Source: Syntrophales bacterium
GTDB taxonomy: Bacteria; Desulfobacterota; Syntrophia; Syntrophales; UBA8958
NCBI GenBank assembly: GCA_026416455.1
Contig: JAOAFE010000002.1
Location: 181,705-245,704, forward strand
Length of the DNA stretch: 64,000 bases
Direction: 5' to 3'
Below the pieces are notes generated by a model that saw nothing but the letters and a program-made list of their open reading frames with translations, ran no database searches and had not been told where the DNA came from. Positions 19,309-28,371 of this stretch are shown here, piece by piece. How positions within the stretch are numbered: the first letter of the stretch is position 1; each line of letters begins with the position of its first letter. The position numbers and the translations under genes were made by a program.

Positions 19309-20049
19309 ATGGCATTAAGAGAAGAGTTAGAAAAAACAGGTCATTGGCTCTTTCGCTGGAGAAGTTATTTGCCCTTGCTGGTGATTGGTCTATCTATTAT
19401 TGCTTTTCGTGAATTTCAGTACCCATTTAGCAGCCATTTAATGGACAATTTGTGGGAATTATTTTGCTTGGCTGTGTCGATGGTAGGTATAGTCGTGAGG
19501 GCGCTTACCATTGGCTTCGTACCTGAGGGGACATCAGGCCGCAATACAAAAGAACAGGTCGCGAATGAGTTGAACACAGCGGGGATGTACTCAATTGTAA
19601 GACATCCACTTTACCTGGGTAATTTCATCATATGGTTCGGAATCTCATTGTTTGTAAGGCTTTGGTGGCTTAGCCTCATAATTATACTTATCTTCTGGCT
19701 CTACTATGAGAGGATTATCTTTGCAGAGGAGGAGTTTCTGCGGAGAAAGTTTGGTCACTTTTATCTGGAATGGGCGGAGAGAACGCCGGCTTTTTTCCCT
19801 AAATTTAGCCTTTGGCGTAGGCCCACCCTTTCATTTTCTCTCCGGACTGCTCTGAAGGAGGAATATTCCGGGTTTTTTGCTATTATCGCTACTTTTACGT
19901 TTCTTGAGATTATGGGAGACTATTTCGTAGAAGGAATTTTGGAATTCGACACCCTGTGGCAGGTTATCTTCTTTTGCGGTTTGTGCTTCTATATGACTGT
20001 CAGAATTATGAAAAAGGCCAATCTCTTAAATGTAGAAGGGCGGCCGTAA
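19309..20049 (+). CDS. ICMT/phospholipid-methyltransferase family membrane protein
   Basis: 246 residues with several transmembrane helices. The conserved block of isoprenylcysteine carboxyl methyltransferase-like enzymes is present: YSIVRHPLYLGNF, then ALL-like hydrophobic helices and a downstream YYERIIFAEEEFLRRKFG with EW. In this family the RHPxYxG and EExxLxxxFGxxY motifs bind S-adenosylmethionine at the membrane. The bacterial substrate is unknown and could be a lipid or a small molecule. The last 70 residues add two further helices. It stands alone between a divergent regulator and the convergent mntP. Confidence 0.82.
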   Translation: MALREELEKTGHWLFRWRSYLPLLVIGLSIIAFREFQYPFSSHLMDNLWELFCLAVSMVGIVVRALTIGFVPEGTSGRNTKEQVANELNTAGMYSIVRHPLYLGNFIIWFGISLFVRLWWLSLIIILIFWLYYERIIFAEEEFLRRKFGHFYLEWAERTPAFFPKFSLWRRPTLSFSLRTALKEEYSGFFAIIATFTFLEIMGDYFVEGILEFDTLWQVIFFCGLCFYMTVRIMKKANLLNVEGRP

Positions 20050-20244
20050 GATGCGTAATATTGTAATTTGAAGGCTTGTATTAGAGTACCTAATTTTTAG
20101 CAAAGTTCCTCAAGACTATTATGGAAAGTAATTTCTCATTAGCTCTCAAAACGAGATCAGATTTAACTTCGGCCTAAAGTTCAATCAAAATAAGTGGCTA
20201 TCTATCAAGGCAGGAGGTGTTTAAATATACTAAAAAAGTTGACC

Positions 20245-20808
20245 CTATTTCAGGTGGTCGATTAATATCTTGATACCGATTGCAATGAGAACAAGACCCC
20301 CTAAGATTTCTACTTTACGTCCCAAGAGGCGGGCGAGTATGCGGCCAAAGAGCATGCCTACAGCCGTGACGGTAAAGCACATCAATCCAATGATGACCGC
20401 GGGTTTCCAGATGATGATGTTGATGAGGGAGAAGCTAAATCCTACAGCTAGAGAGTCAATGCTGGTCGCGAGAGAAAGTAAAAGAAGACTTAAACCTTTT
20501 GTTGGGTCATTGTTCATTTCACCCTGTTCTTCTCCTTCCTCGAGGCCCTCTTTGATCATTTTTAAGCCGACGAAGAGGAGAATTAAGAAAGCCACCCAGT
20601 GATCAAAAGAGGCAATCCAGTTTACGATGGCCTGTCCTGCAAACCAGCCTAAAATGGCCATAAAGAACTGAAATAAACCGAATGAACAGGAAAGTCGAAT
20701 GATAGGAGCATAAGAGATATGCCCATTCCTGGCGCCAATGCCGATGGCAACAGCCAAGGCATCGAGGCTTAAGCCAAAGGCGATGGTTGCTGTCATCCAA
20801 AGTTCCAT
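20245..20808 (-). CDS. mntP: Manganese efflux pump MntP
   Basis: 187 residues forming six membrane helices in two homologous halves, the MntP fold. Each half carries the conserved aspartate motif (LSLDALAVAIGIG near residue 15 and ATSIDSLAVGFSFS near 118), with a short charged loop in the middle (EEGEEQGE). MntP exports Mn2+ and protects against manganese excess. It is transcribed away from the acetyl-CoA hydrolase gene; the leader holds a small inverted repeat but no Mn riboswitch that I can recognise. Confidence 0.9.
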   Translation of the reverse strand: MELWMTATIAFGLSLDALAVAIGIGARNGHISYAPIIRLSCSFGLFQFFMAILGWFAGQAIVNWIASFDHWVAFLILLFVGLKMIKEGLEEGEEQGEMNNDPTKGLSLLLLSLATSIDSLAVGFSFSLINIIIWKPAVIIGLMCFTVTAVGMLFGRILARLLGRKVEILGGLVLIAIGIKILIDHLK

Positions 20809-20831
20809 GCCCGTTCCCTACCCATTGGACT

Positions 20832-20849
20832 TTCGCCTGTCAAGGCGAA
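20832..20849. promoter_or_regulatory. Inverted repeat in the mntP leader
   Basis: Perfect 7-nt arms TTCGCCT and AGGCGAA with a 4-nt loop, 24 nt before mntP in the 115-bp divergent gap. It could be an operator or an RNA hairpin near the ribosome-binding site. It does not look like the yybP-ykoY riboswitch. Confidence 0.35.
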
Positions 20850-20923
20850 TTTGTTTGAGTCCTTTTTCTGGCCGTAGTAAAGTATTACTGTAAAACGGGA
20901 AAATTAATGGGGGGAGAGGCATT

Positions 20924-22792
20924 ATGGATCTCGAATTTAAGTCCAAGTTTAAGGATAAATTTGCTTCCGAAGAGAAAATTTTTTCCCACATCCACCGGGG
21001 CGATCGTATCTTTATCTCTACTGCCTGTGCGGAGCCCCAGTACACAATCCAAGCCCTCATGAAGTACGTGGAAGACCACCCCAAGGCCTTTGCCGAGGCG
21101 GAGTTAATGCATATCTGGACCCTGGGTGTGGCCCCTTACGTGGAAGATCGTTTTACCTTCAACTTCCGTCATAATTCCTTCTTCGTGGGTGATAACACGC
21201 GGGAATCGGTCAACCGCGGAGTGGCTGACTATACCCCCATTTTTCTCTCCCAAATACCGCGTCTCATCTATACGGAAAGGATTCCTATCGATGTAGCGAT
21301 TATCCAAACTTCCCTTCCCGACCGTAACGGTTATGTAAGTTTAGGCATCAGTGTGGACATCTGCCGGGCGGCAGTGGACAAAGCGAAAATTATCATCGCT
21401 CAGATAAACCGTTACATGCCTCGCGTGCATGGTGACACCTTTCTTCATCTCGATGATATAGATTTCATCATCCACCATGATGAGCCCCTTTTAGAATACG
21501 CGCCTCAGGTACCCGACGAAGTGGCCATGAAAATTGGAAAGAACGTGTCCCGCATCGTAAATGATGGGGATACGATTCAGCTCGGTTACGGAAGCACCCC
21601 AAACGCAATTTTAAGTCATCTCGAGGAGAAAAACGACCTGGGCATCCACACGGAGCTCTTGACGGATTCGATGGTGAGTCTAATCAGGCAGGGAGTGGTA
21701 ACCAATCGGCGGAAAAACATAAACCGAGGGAAGACCATCGCCTCTTTCTGTATGGGAACCAAGAACACTTATGATTTTCTTGACGACAATCCGGCGGTTG
21801 AATTTCGGAGCATTGACTACACCAATGATCCACGCATTATCTGTCAAATAGAAAATATGACGGCCATAAATGCAGCCCTTCAGATTGACCTTACAGGTCA
21901 AGCAACGGCCGAATCTATCGGACGCATATTCTACAGCGGCATCGGTGGCTCAGCCGATTTCATGCGTGGTGCCGTCTGGGCACCGGGGGGAAAGACTATT
22001 CTCGTCCTCCAATCGACGGCGCGGGGGGGAGAGGTGTCTCGTATTGTTCCTTTTCTCGATAGTGGTGCTGGGGTGACCCTCAACCGCGGCGATATTCATT
22101 ATGTCGTTACGGAGTACGGCATCGCTTACGTCCACGGAAAAAATATTAGGGAAAGAGCCATGAGTCTTATTGCCATCGCTCATCCTAAGTTTAGACCGTA
22201 TCTCATCGAAGAGGCAAAGCGCCTGAATCTCATTTACCCTGATCAAGCCTTTATCCCGGGCGAAAAAGGCGAATATCCTGCTTATTTAGAAACTTTAAGG
22301 ACAACGAAGACGGGCCTTACGGTAAAACTACGTCCCGTGAAACTCGATGATGAACCTCTCATCAAAGATCTCTTTTACTCCATGTCAGACAAGAGTCTCG
22401 AGCGAAGGTTTATGGAGATTAGATACGATGTGCCTCATCCCATGAGGCAAACCTTTGTGGTTATCGATTATACGAGGGAAATAGTAATTCTCGCGACGAT
22501 TGAAACAAACGGCAAGGAAATAGTCGTCGGCATGGGTCAGGCCATCAAAGACCCCGAATCCCAGATGGCGGAAGTAGCTTTTGCCGTGAGGGATGAATAT
22601 CACGGGCAAGGGATCGGAACGGAACTCCTTTCCTATCTGACTCAGTGGGCTAAGAAAGAAGGATTGCAAGGGTTTACGGCGGATGTGCTCTTGGAGAACA
22701 AGCCCATGCTCCATGTGTTCGAAAAGATGGACTTCGACATGAAAAAGAGGGTGGAAGCGGGGGTTTATGAACTAACCATGAAATTTAAGTAA
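20924..22792 (+). CDS. Acetyl-CoA hydrolase/transferase fused to GNAT acetyltransferase
   Basis: 622 residues. Residues 1 to about 430 match the acetyl-CoA hydrolase/CoA-transferase family (QLGYGSTPNAIL, GIGGSADFMRGA and VVTEYGIAYVHGK, the last holding the expected catalytic Glu). Residues about 465-620 are a GNAT acetyltransferase with the acetyl-CoA loop DEYHGQGIGTELL. Such fusions are known in this bacterial group. One idea is that the GNAT part acetylates proteins or itself in response to acetyl-CoA; the fused order is what the sequence shows. The start follows GGGGGGAGAGG. AsmA and BrkB genes follow at short spacing. Confidence 0.88.
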   Translation: MDLEFKSKFKDKFASEEKIFSHIHRGDRIFISTACAEPQYTIQALMKYVEDHPKAFAEAELMHIWTLGVAPYVEDRFTFNFRHNSFFVGDNTRESVNRGVADYTPIFLSQIPRLIYTERIPIDVAIIQTSLPDRNGYVSLGISVDICRAAVDKAKIIIAQINRYMPRVHGDTFLHLDDIDFIIHHDEPLLEYAPQVPDEVAMKIGKNVSRIVNDGDTIQLGYGSTPNAILSHLEEKNDLGIHTELLTDSMVSLIRQGVVTNRRKNINRGKTIASFCMGTKNTYDFLDDNPAVEFRSIDYTNDPRIICQIENMTAINAALQIDLTGQATAESIGRIFYSGIGGSADFMRGAVWAPGGKTILVLQSTARGGEVSRIVPFLDSGAGVTLNRGDIHYVVTEYGIAYVHGKNIRERAMSLIAIAHPKFRPYLIEEAKRLNLIYPDQAFIPGEKGEYPAYLETLRTTKTGLTVKLRPVKLDDEPLIKDLFYSMSDKSLERRFMEIRYDVPHPMRQTFVVIDYTREIVILATIETNGKEIVVGMGQAIKDPESQMAEVAFAVRDEYHGQGIGTELLSYLTQWAKKEGLQGFTADVLLENKPMLHVFEKMDFDMKKRVEAGVYELTMKFK

Positions 22793-22805
22793 GGGGGGTG
22801 TAAAT

Positions 22806-24248
22806 ATGGCAAAGAAGATTATCTGGGTCCTTGGTATTTTCCTAACTTTGCTGGTCCTTATCGTTGTGGTGATCGGAGTGGTGGTTTATGTGACGGTCGA
22901 TAAAAAATTTGTGGAGTCTAAGTTGGCGCAGGTTCTAAATAGGCACGTAACCATCGAGTCTGTAAATGTAAGCATTTTGTCCGTTTTTTCCGGTATCGAA
23001 GTCAAGAGAGTGTCCATTTCCCACTTCAAAACCCCGGATGAGCGGGCTAAATTGGCAGGGAAACCCGTCAGTTCCGATGATACTTTTGCTCGCCTCGAGG
23101 CCCTCAGGTTCAAAATGAAATTCTTGCCGCTGCTGAAAAGAGAAGTGGAGGTGAAAGAACTCGTCATCATCCGTCCGATGTTGAATTTGATAAAGAACAA
23201 GGATGGAACGATGAACGTAAGCGACCTCATCGTGCTGGCAAAAGGTGAAGAAATTAAAGAGAAGAAAGAGGACACCCCTTCCAGGCCCGTAAGCGCCGAT
23301 ATGATACCGGCGGCGGTTTCCATCGGGGAAATCGGGTTTAAGGAAGGGACAATCAATTATTATGATGCGAAACTGGGACAAACCTTTCAGCTTTATGACC
23401 TCACTTTCCTCCTCCACGGAATCGAAATAGATCCCCGAGATCTGGAAAAGAAAAATGAAATCAAACTCACCTTCCATACAGGCTTAAAGACGGTGGATAA
23501 ACTAAAAACGGAAAGTATTCAGAGTTTCGATGTGGTCTTCGACACCACAGGGCAAATTATACCCTTCGATAAAAAGACGAGACTATTGGATCCCGAAATC
23601 ATCTTGCATATTTCCTGTCCGGAGGGACAGATAACGGGACTCAAAATATTCGACACTATTGCCTCTATCCCTATTTTAGGAGAATATCTGGGTGAATACC
23701 TTTCTTTTCTCAAAGGAACACAAAAATGGAAAGCCTCTCGGACAAGTGGGGTAGAGGTAAGGTATAAGGCCGATCATCTCTACCTCAAGAAAGGTCGACT
23801 TGATTTGTCGTCAGCGCAGTTGTCCTTTTTCGGAGAAATGAACACGAAAACGAAAGCCGTAGATATGGATTTAGGAATAACCATGAGTAAAAAGGTCAAC
23901 GATGCGGTGAAAGGTAGTGTGGCGAGGAAAATTGCCTCTGCCATCCCGAGGCCAGAGATAAGGAAATACGTGAATCCCGATTCTGTGGCCCAGGCTGCTT
24001 TGAAGCCTTTGCTCGACGAGGAAGGATCAATCTTTTTTGTCGTTAAAGTAAGCGGAACGACAGAAAAGCCATCCGCCAAGATTATAAAACCTGAACTTAA
24101 GCCTATTGCAGAATGGGCGAAAGATGCGGCCTCCCAGGTTACCCAGGAAGTGGCCAAAGAGGTCATAAAAGAAAAGGCCAAAGATTTATTGCCAGGAAGC
24201 GGGGGACGGCTCTTAGAGGGTGTCGGAGATCTCATAAAGAATAAATGA
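22806..24248 (+). CDS. AsmA-like inner-membrane protein
   Basis: 480 residues with one N-terminal membrane anchor (about 5-30) and a long periplasmic part. It has the AsmA-like start (VTIESVNVSILSVFSGIEVKR), a mid region with SIGEIGFKEGTINYYD, and a C-terminal GSIFFVVKVSGTTEKP, which ends the repeating beta-groove seen in AsmA/TamB-type proteins. These bridge inner and outer membrane and move phospholipids. It begins 13 nt after the acetyl-CoA hydrolase gene and is followed 21 nt later by a BrkB gene. Confidence 0.8.
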   Translation: MAKKIIWVLGIFLTLLVLIVVVIGVVVYVTVDKKFVESKLAQVLNRHVTIESVNVSILSVFSGIEVKRVSISHFKTPDERAKLAGKPVSSDDTFARLEALRFKMKFLPLLKREVEVKELVIIRPMLNLIKNKDGTMNVSDLIVLAKGEEIKEKKEDTPSRPVSADMIPAAVSIGEIGFKEGTINYYDAKLGQTFQLYDLTFLLHGIEIDPRDLEKKNEIKLTFHTGLKTVDKLKTESIQSFDVVFDTTGQIIPFDKKTRLLDPEIILHISCPEGQITGLKIFDTIASIPILGEYLGEYLSFLKGTQKWKASRTSGVEVRYKADHLYLKKGRLDLSSAQLSFFGEMNTKTKAVDMDLGITMSKKVNDAVKGSVARKIASAIPRPEIRKYVNPDSVAQAALKPLLDEEGSIFFVVKVSGTTEKPSAKIIKPELKPIAEWAKDAASQVTQEVAKEVIKEKAKDLLPGSGGRLLEGVGDLIKNK

Positions 24249-24269
24249 AAATCATGACGGGGAATTAAG

Positions 24270-25616
24270 ATGAGAATATTCAAGCGAGAGTTTAAGGACA
24301 TTTTGGTTTTCCTGCGGGAAGATATCTGGCGCATCCGGCGCGCAACTATTTCCCCCACGAAGGCTTTACTCTTGTATTTGGTTAGGGTTTTTGTCCTTTC
24401 CGTTCGTGGATTCCACGAGGATAAATGTCAGCTCCGGGCGTCCGCCCTCACCTTCTACTCCCTCGTTTCCATTGTGCCCATCTTTGCTATGGCCTTCGGC
24501 ATCGCCAAAGGATTTGGTCTGGAAAAACTACTGGAGACGCAATTACAAGAAAAACTGGCAGGGCATGAAGAGATTTTGACCAACGTCCTTAACTTTTCTC
24601 GTTCCCTGCTGGAAAATACCAAAGGGGGAATTATCGCTGGTGCCGGTCTCATCGTCCTTTTCTGGTCTGTAATTAAGGTTTTGAGTCATATCGAGCATTC
24701 CTTTAACGATATCTGGAAGGTGAAGGAACCGCGCTCATGGGGAAGAAAATGTTCTGACTACCTTTCTCTCATGCTTATATGCCCGGTTATTATCATTCTC
24801 TCCGGCGGGGTGACGGTGTTTTTCTCCACCCAAGTCAATCTTATTCTTGAGAAATTTGCCGTTCTCGGGTCTTTTCGGGGTGTGGTTCTCCTTTTCCTTC
24901 GCCTATTGCCCTATACTATGATGTGGGGATTGTTTACCTTGCTCTATTTTTTCCTGCCCAACACCAAGGTTAGAGTATCGGCGGCCCTCATCGGCGGAGT
25001 CGTGGCGGGGACGATCTTTCAGATTGTTCAATGGATCTACATCACCTTCCAGGTGGGGGTAGCTAAATATAACGCCATTTACGGTAGCTTTGCGGCTTTA
25101 CCCATGTTCCTAGCCTGGATGCAGTTAAGCTGGCTCATTCTTCTTTACGGAGCGGAGCTTGCCTTTGCTTATCAGAACGAGGAGCTGTATGAGTTTAAAC
25201 CCGATGCCGCTCGGGTCAGCCATAGATTGAAAATAATTCTTTGTCTCACGATCATGCACTATCTAGTTCACAGGTTCATCCGGGGGGAAAAACCCCCTAC
25301 CGCCGGAGAGATTTCACAGGAGCTCGGATTTCCCATTGGTTTCGTAAATGACCTTCTTTTATTAATCACGAAGGTTAAACTGGTTTCGATGGTAGCTGTA
25401 GGTAGAGGTGGTGTATTTGGGTATCAGCCAGCCATTGATCCGGATGTGATAACAATCCGTTACGTTACGGAAAAAATTGAGCAAGAAGGGGTTAACGAAA
25501 TGCCTTTTTTGACGGGAAAGGTGAGTGAAACCCTCATCTCTTGTGTGGACACTATAGGGCAGAAGATGGCAACACTTAAGGAAAATTATCGCCTTCAAGA
25601 CCTGCCCGTAGTGTAA
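24270..25616 (+). CDS. YihY/BrkB-family membrane protein
   Basis: 448 residues, of which about 40-320 form the six-helix YihY/BrkB domain (RASALTFYSLVSIVP, GSFAALPMFLAWMQLSWLI and LLYGAELAFAYQN are diagnostic). The C-terminal 130 residues after the membrane part resemble a winged-helix module (PTAGEISQELGFPIGFV), a known extension of this family. The old RNase BN label is wrong for this family; a transport or envelope role is assumed. It forms an apparent operon with the AsmA-like gene. Confidence 0.85.
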   Translation: MRIFKREFKDILVFLREDIWRIRRATISPTKALLLYLVRVFVLSVRGFHEDKCQLRASALTFYSLVSIVPIFAMAFGIAKGFGLEKLLETQLQEKLAGHEEILTNVLNFSRSLLENTKGGIIAGAGLIVLFWSVIKVLSHIEHSFNDIWKVKEPRSWGRKCSDYLSLMLICPVIIILSGGVTVFFSTQVNLILEKFAVLGSFRGVVLLFLRLLPYTMMWGLFTLLYFFLPNTKVRVSAALIGGVVAGTIFQIVQWIYITFQVGVAKYNAIYGSFAALPMFLAWMQLSWLILLYGAELAFAYQNEELYEFKPDAARVSHRLKIILCLTIMHYLVHRFIRGEKPPTAGEISQELGFPIGFVNDLLLLITKVKLVSMVAVGRGGVFGYQPAIDPDVITIRYVTEKIEQEGVNEMPFLTGKVSETLISCVDTIGQKMATLKENYRLQDLPVV

Positions 25617-25682
25617 AGTGCATCTAAAGACAATAACTGAATGAGTCGGCGGAGAAGAAAATAAACGATTGTTTTTGTTGAA

Positions 25683-25715
25683 AAAAGGATTTTTTGTCTA
25701 AAGATTTATCCTTTT
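25683..25715 (+). terminator. Possible terminator after the BrkB gene
   Basis: Arms AAAAGGAT (25683-25690) and ATCCTTTT (25708-25715) enclose a 17-nt loop in the 144-bp gap before the hybrid kinase. The stem is AT-rich and the T-run short, so this is tentative. Confidence 0.3.
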
Positions 25716-25760
25716 CTTCCGATATATGGTGAAGGCAGCTATTGCCCTAGGGGGGTATAA

Positions 25761-28301
25761 ATGGATTTTTCTTTCGTCGTCGAGTCCCTGCCCTGGCCAG
25801 TGGTAATGGTAGAGGAGGAGGGGAAAATTACCTATGCCAATGCGGCGGCGAAGAAAATCTTTGGTGCTGCTTCCCGCCTGCCGTCTTCGTTAGCCGATCT
25901 GATTGAATTTCTTCCCACCCGATGGGAATGGGCAGGAAGAATATTCGAGGTACGGGGGGAATTAACAGAGAAAGGGGGGCTTCTTTTCTTTCAGGATAAG
26001 AGCGATAGCCTTACGTGGGAGGAACAATTCCATGTCTTAGCCGACCTCCTCCCATACAGCCTGCAAATTATACAAATCGTGGATGGTATACCCCAGTATG
26101 TTTACGTTAATTCGGCCTTTACCCAGAGGATGGGATATACCAAAGACGACCTAAGGGGCAGATCTGTCTATGAGATAATCGATCCCGCCTATCATGATTT
26201 GATCAGGGAAAGGGAGGCTCAGCGTATTCAAGGTGATACAGATCGCGGTTTTTATGAGCTTCCGGTTATAACTAAAGAAGGTAGGAGGATTTGGGTTCGA
26301 GCAATTACGTCCTATATTGCCTACTATGGGGCCCCCGCGATCCTTTGCTGTGCATACGACATCACCGATATCAAAGAGGTCGATCGAATTCTTAAAGAGG
26401 CCAATCAGGGCTTCATCAACATCATCAACGCCCTACCTTTTGCCACCTTTGCCATTGATCTAGAAGGCAAGGTGATCGGATGGAATAAAACGATGGAGAC
26501 CTTGACGGGTATTTCAGCTCGGGAGATAGTCGGTCAAGGCGGAAGGGCATATGCGAAAGCCCTTTATGGTGATGAAAGACCCATTGTCATCGACAAGGTT
26601 TTGGATAGCCGTGTTGAATTGGGTGATACGTATAAAGATGTTGTTGAAAGAAACGGGATTTGGTACGCGCGCGGGTTTATACGGCTGCCTCAAGGACAGG
26701 AGTCTTTTTATTTGGCCGTAGCGAACTGTCTGCGAGACGGAGAAGGAAATGTAATTGGAGCCGTTGAATCTATAATCGATCTAACTCGGCAGTATGCGGC
26801 AGAAGAAGCCCTCCAGGAAAGTGAGAAACGTTTTCGCGCCCTGGCCGAAGAATCTCCCGATGTGATTATGCTCTTCGATCGGGAAGGCAGGCATCTTTAC
26901 TGCAATTCTGCGATTAAACGTTATACCTCCCTTACGCCAACCGATTTCATCGGCCGTACTCACCGGGACCTTAATTTTCCTCCAGGACTTGTGGACGAGG
27001 TAGAAAGGGCCATCAAGGAGGTCTTTCGGACTGGGAAGACGATGCGTCGCCAGCTGATTATGAGCAACGGCATGTGTTTCGATTGGCTCCTTTCCCCTAT
27101 TAAATCACAAAACGGAGAAGTAACCCACGTCATCACCTCCTCTAGAGAGATTACGGAGATGAAGAAGATGGAAGAGGCCTTGATCAGATCTGAGAAAATG
27201 GAGGCAATCGGCAATCTGGCCGGAGGAGTGGCACACGATTTCAACAATATTCTTCAAGCTGTTTTGGGCTATGCCACCCTGATTCAGATGAACCATCCCA
27301 AGGGAAGTGATGACCATGTGCGGGCGCAGCTCATCATCAATGCGGCGACTAGTGCGATGGAACTCATAAAACGTCTCCTTGGTTTTGCTCGAAGCACACC
27401 GGGAGATGTGAGCACTTTTGATCTCAACGATGAAATAACAAAAATCGTTCAGATGTATGGACGGACCAAAAAAGGGATCGAAATCCACATTAAACTCGGG
27501 CCTAACCTGCCTTCTGTCGAAGGAGATAGGGTGCAAATAGAGCAAGTTTTCCTCAACATCTTGGTGAATGCCGGTCAGGCTATGCCAGAGGGAGGAGACA
27601 TATTCGTTGAGACAGAAGAGGTTGAGATAGATGAACAGACAGCTCGCATCCATCGCGTCAAGGCCGGCCATTATGTAAAAGTTTCTATCACCGATACGGG
27701 CATAGGGATGGACGAAGAAACCCGGTCAAAGATATTCGAGCCCTTCTTCACCACCAAATCGCCGGAAGAAGGGACGGGTTTAGGATTGACTACGGCCTAC
27801 GGCATCGTGAAAGCCCATCACGGTTTTATCAACGTTTACAGTGAACTGGGGCGAGGAACAACTTTTAGTGTCTATTTGCCCGCTTCAGACAAAGCCGTCG
27901 TTGAGCATAAAGAGAAAGGGAAGACCGCCCCAACGGGATGTGAAACGATCCTGGTGGTGGATGATGAATTGCCCGTTTTGGATGTGGCCGCAGACATATT
28001 GAGTTACCTTGGATACACCGTTCTTAAGGCCTCAGGAGGTGAAGAGGCTATTAGCATATACCGGGAGAGAAAGGCAGATATAGACCTCGTCATCCTCGAT
28101 ATGATCATGCCTCGAATGAACGGGAAAGATGTCTTTATTCGTTTGAAGGAAATTGATCCCTCTGTTCGGGTGTGTATAACAACGGGATACACACAGACGG
28201 GACAGGCTCTTGAAATGCTCGATCTGGGAGTTAAGGCCTTTATACAGAAACCGTATGCAATCTCAGAGCTCGCCCATCGTATTCGAGAGATCCTCGACTA
28301 A
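25761..28301 (+). CDS. Cytosolic multi-PAS hybrid histidine kinase with receiver domain
   Basis: 846 residues without membrane helices. About four PAS units lie between 1 and 470 (with markers such as TYANAAAKKIFG, YVNSAFTQRMGY, GWNKTMETLTG and LYCNSAIKRYT). The kinase core has the phospho-acceptor His in GGVAHDFNNI (near 492), an N-box (NILVNAGQAMPEGG), DTGIGMD and GTGLGLTTAYG. The C-terminal receiver domain carries its Asp in VILDMIMPRMNG (near 779). This kinase-receiver form usually passes phosphate to a separate output or regulates its own kinase. The signal is likely internal, redox or a ligand; no haem or flavin site is evident. Confidence 0.92.
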   Translation: MDFSFVVESLPWPVVMVEEEGKITYANAAAKKIFGAASRLPSSLADLIEFLPTRWEWAGRIFEVRGELTEKGGLLFFQDKSDSLTWEEQFHVLADLLPYSLQIIQIVDGIPQYVYVNSAFTQRMGYTKDDLRGRSVYEIIDPAYHDLIREREAQRIQGDTDRGFYELPVITKEGRRIWVRAITSYIAYYGAPAILCCAYDITDIKEVDRILKEANQGFINIINALPFATFAIDLEGKVIGWNKTMETLTGISAREIVGQGGRAYAKALYGDERPIVIDKVLDSRVELGDTYKDVVERNGIWYARGFIRLPQGQESFYLAVANCLRDGEGNVIGAVESIIDLTRQYAAEEALQESEKRFRALAEESPDVIMLFDREGRHLYCNSAIKRYTSLTPTDFIGRTHRDLNFPPGLVDEVERAIKEVFRTGKTMRRQLIMSNGMCFDWLLSPIKSQNGEVTHVITSSREITEMKKMEEALIRSEKMEAIGNLAGGVAHDFNNILQAVLGYATLIQMNHPKGSDDHVRAQLIINAATSAMELIKRLLGFARSTPGDVSTFDLNDEITKIVQMYGRTKKGIEIHIKLGPNLPSVEGDRVQIEQVFLNILVNAGQAMPEGGDIFVETEEVEIDEQTARIHRVKAGHYVKVSITDTGIGMDEETRSKIFEPFFTTKSPEEGTGLGLTTAYGIVKAHHGFINVYSELGRGTTFSVYLPASDKAVVEHKEKGKTAPTGCETILVVDDELPVLDVAADILSYLGYTVLKASGGEEAISIYRERKADIDLVILDMIMPRMNGKDVFIRLKEIDPSVRVCITTGYTQTGQALEMLDLGVKAFIQKPYAISELAHRIREILD

Positions 28302-28371
28302 AATTCTTTTTGACACGAGCTGGTTATTTTTCTATTTACGGGGCAAGTTTCGGTGAAAAAGGAGGAATTTT

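Noticed and set aside
20809..20923. Mn riboswitch (yybP-ykoY) ahead of mntP
   Set aside because: The gap is only 115 bp and shows one small inverted repeat; the conserved yybP-ykoY core is not visible.
22886..23477. Antisense ORFs of 156 and 180 residues
   Set aside because: They overlap the AsmA-like gene on the other strand, have biased composition and no known domain, so are shadows.
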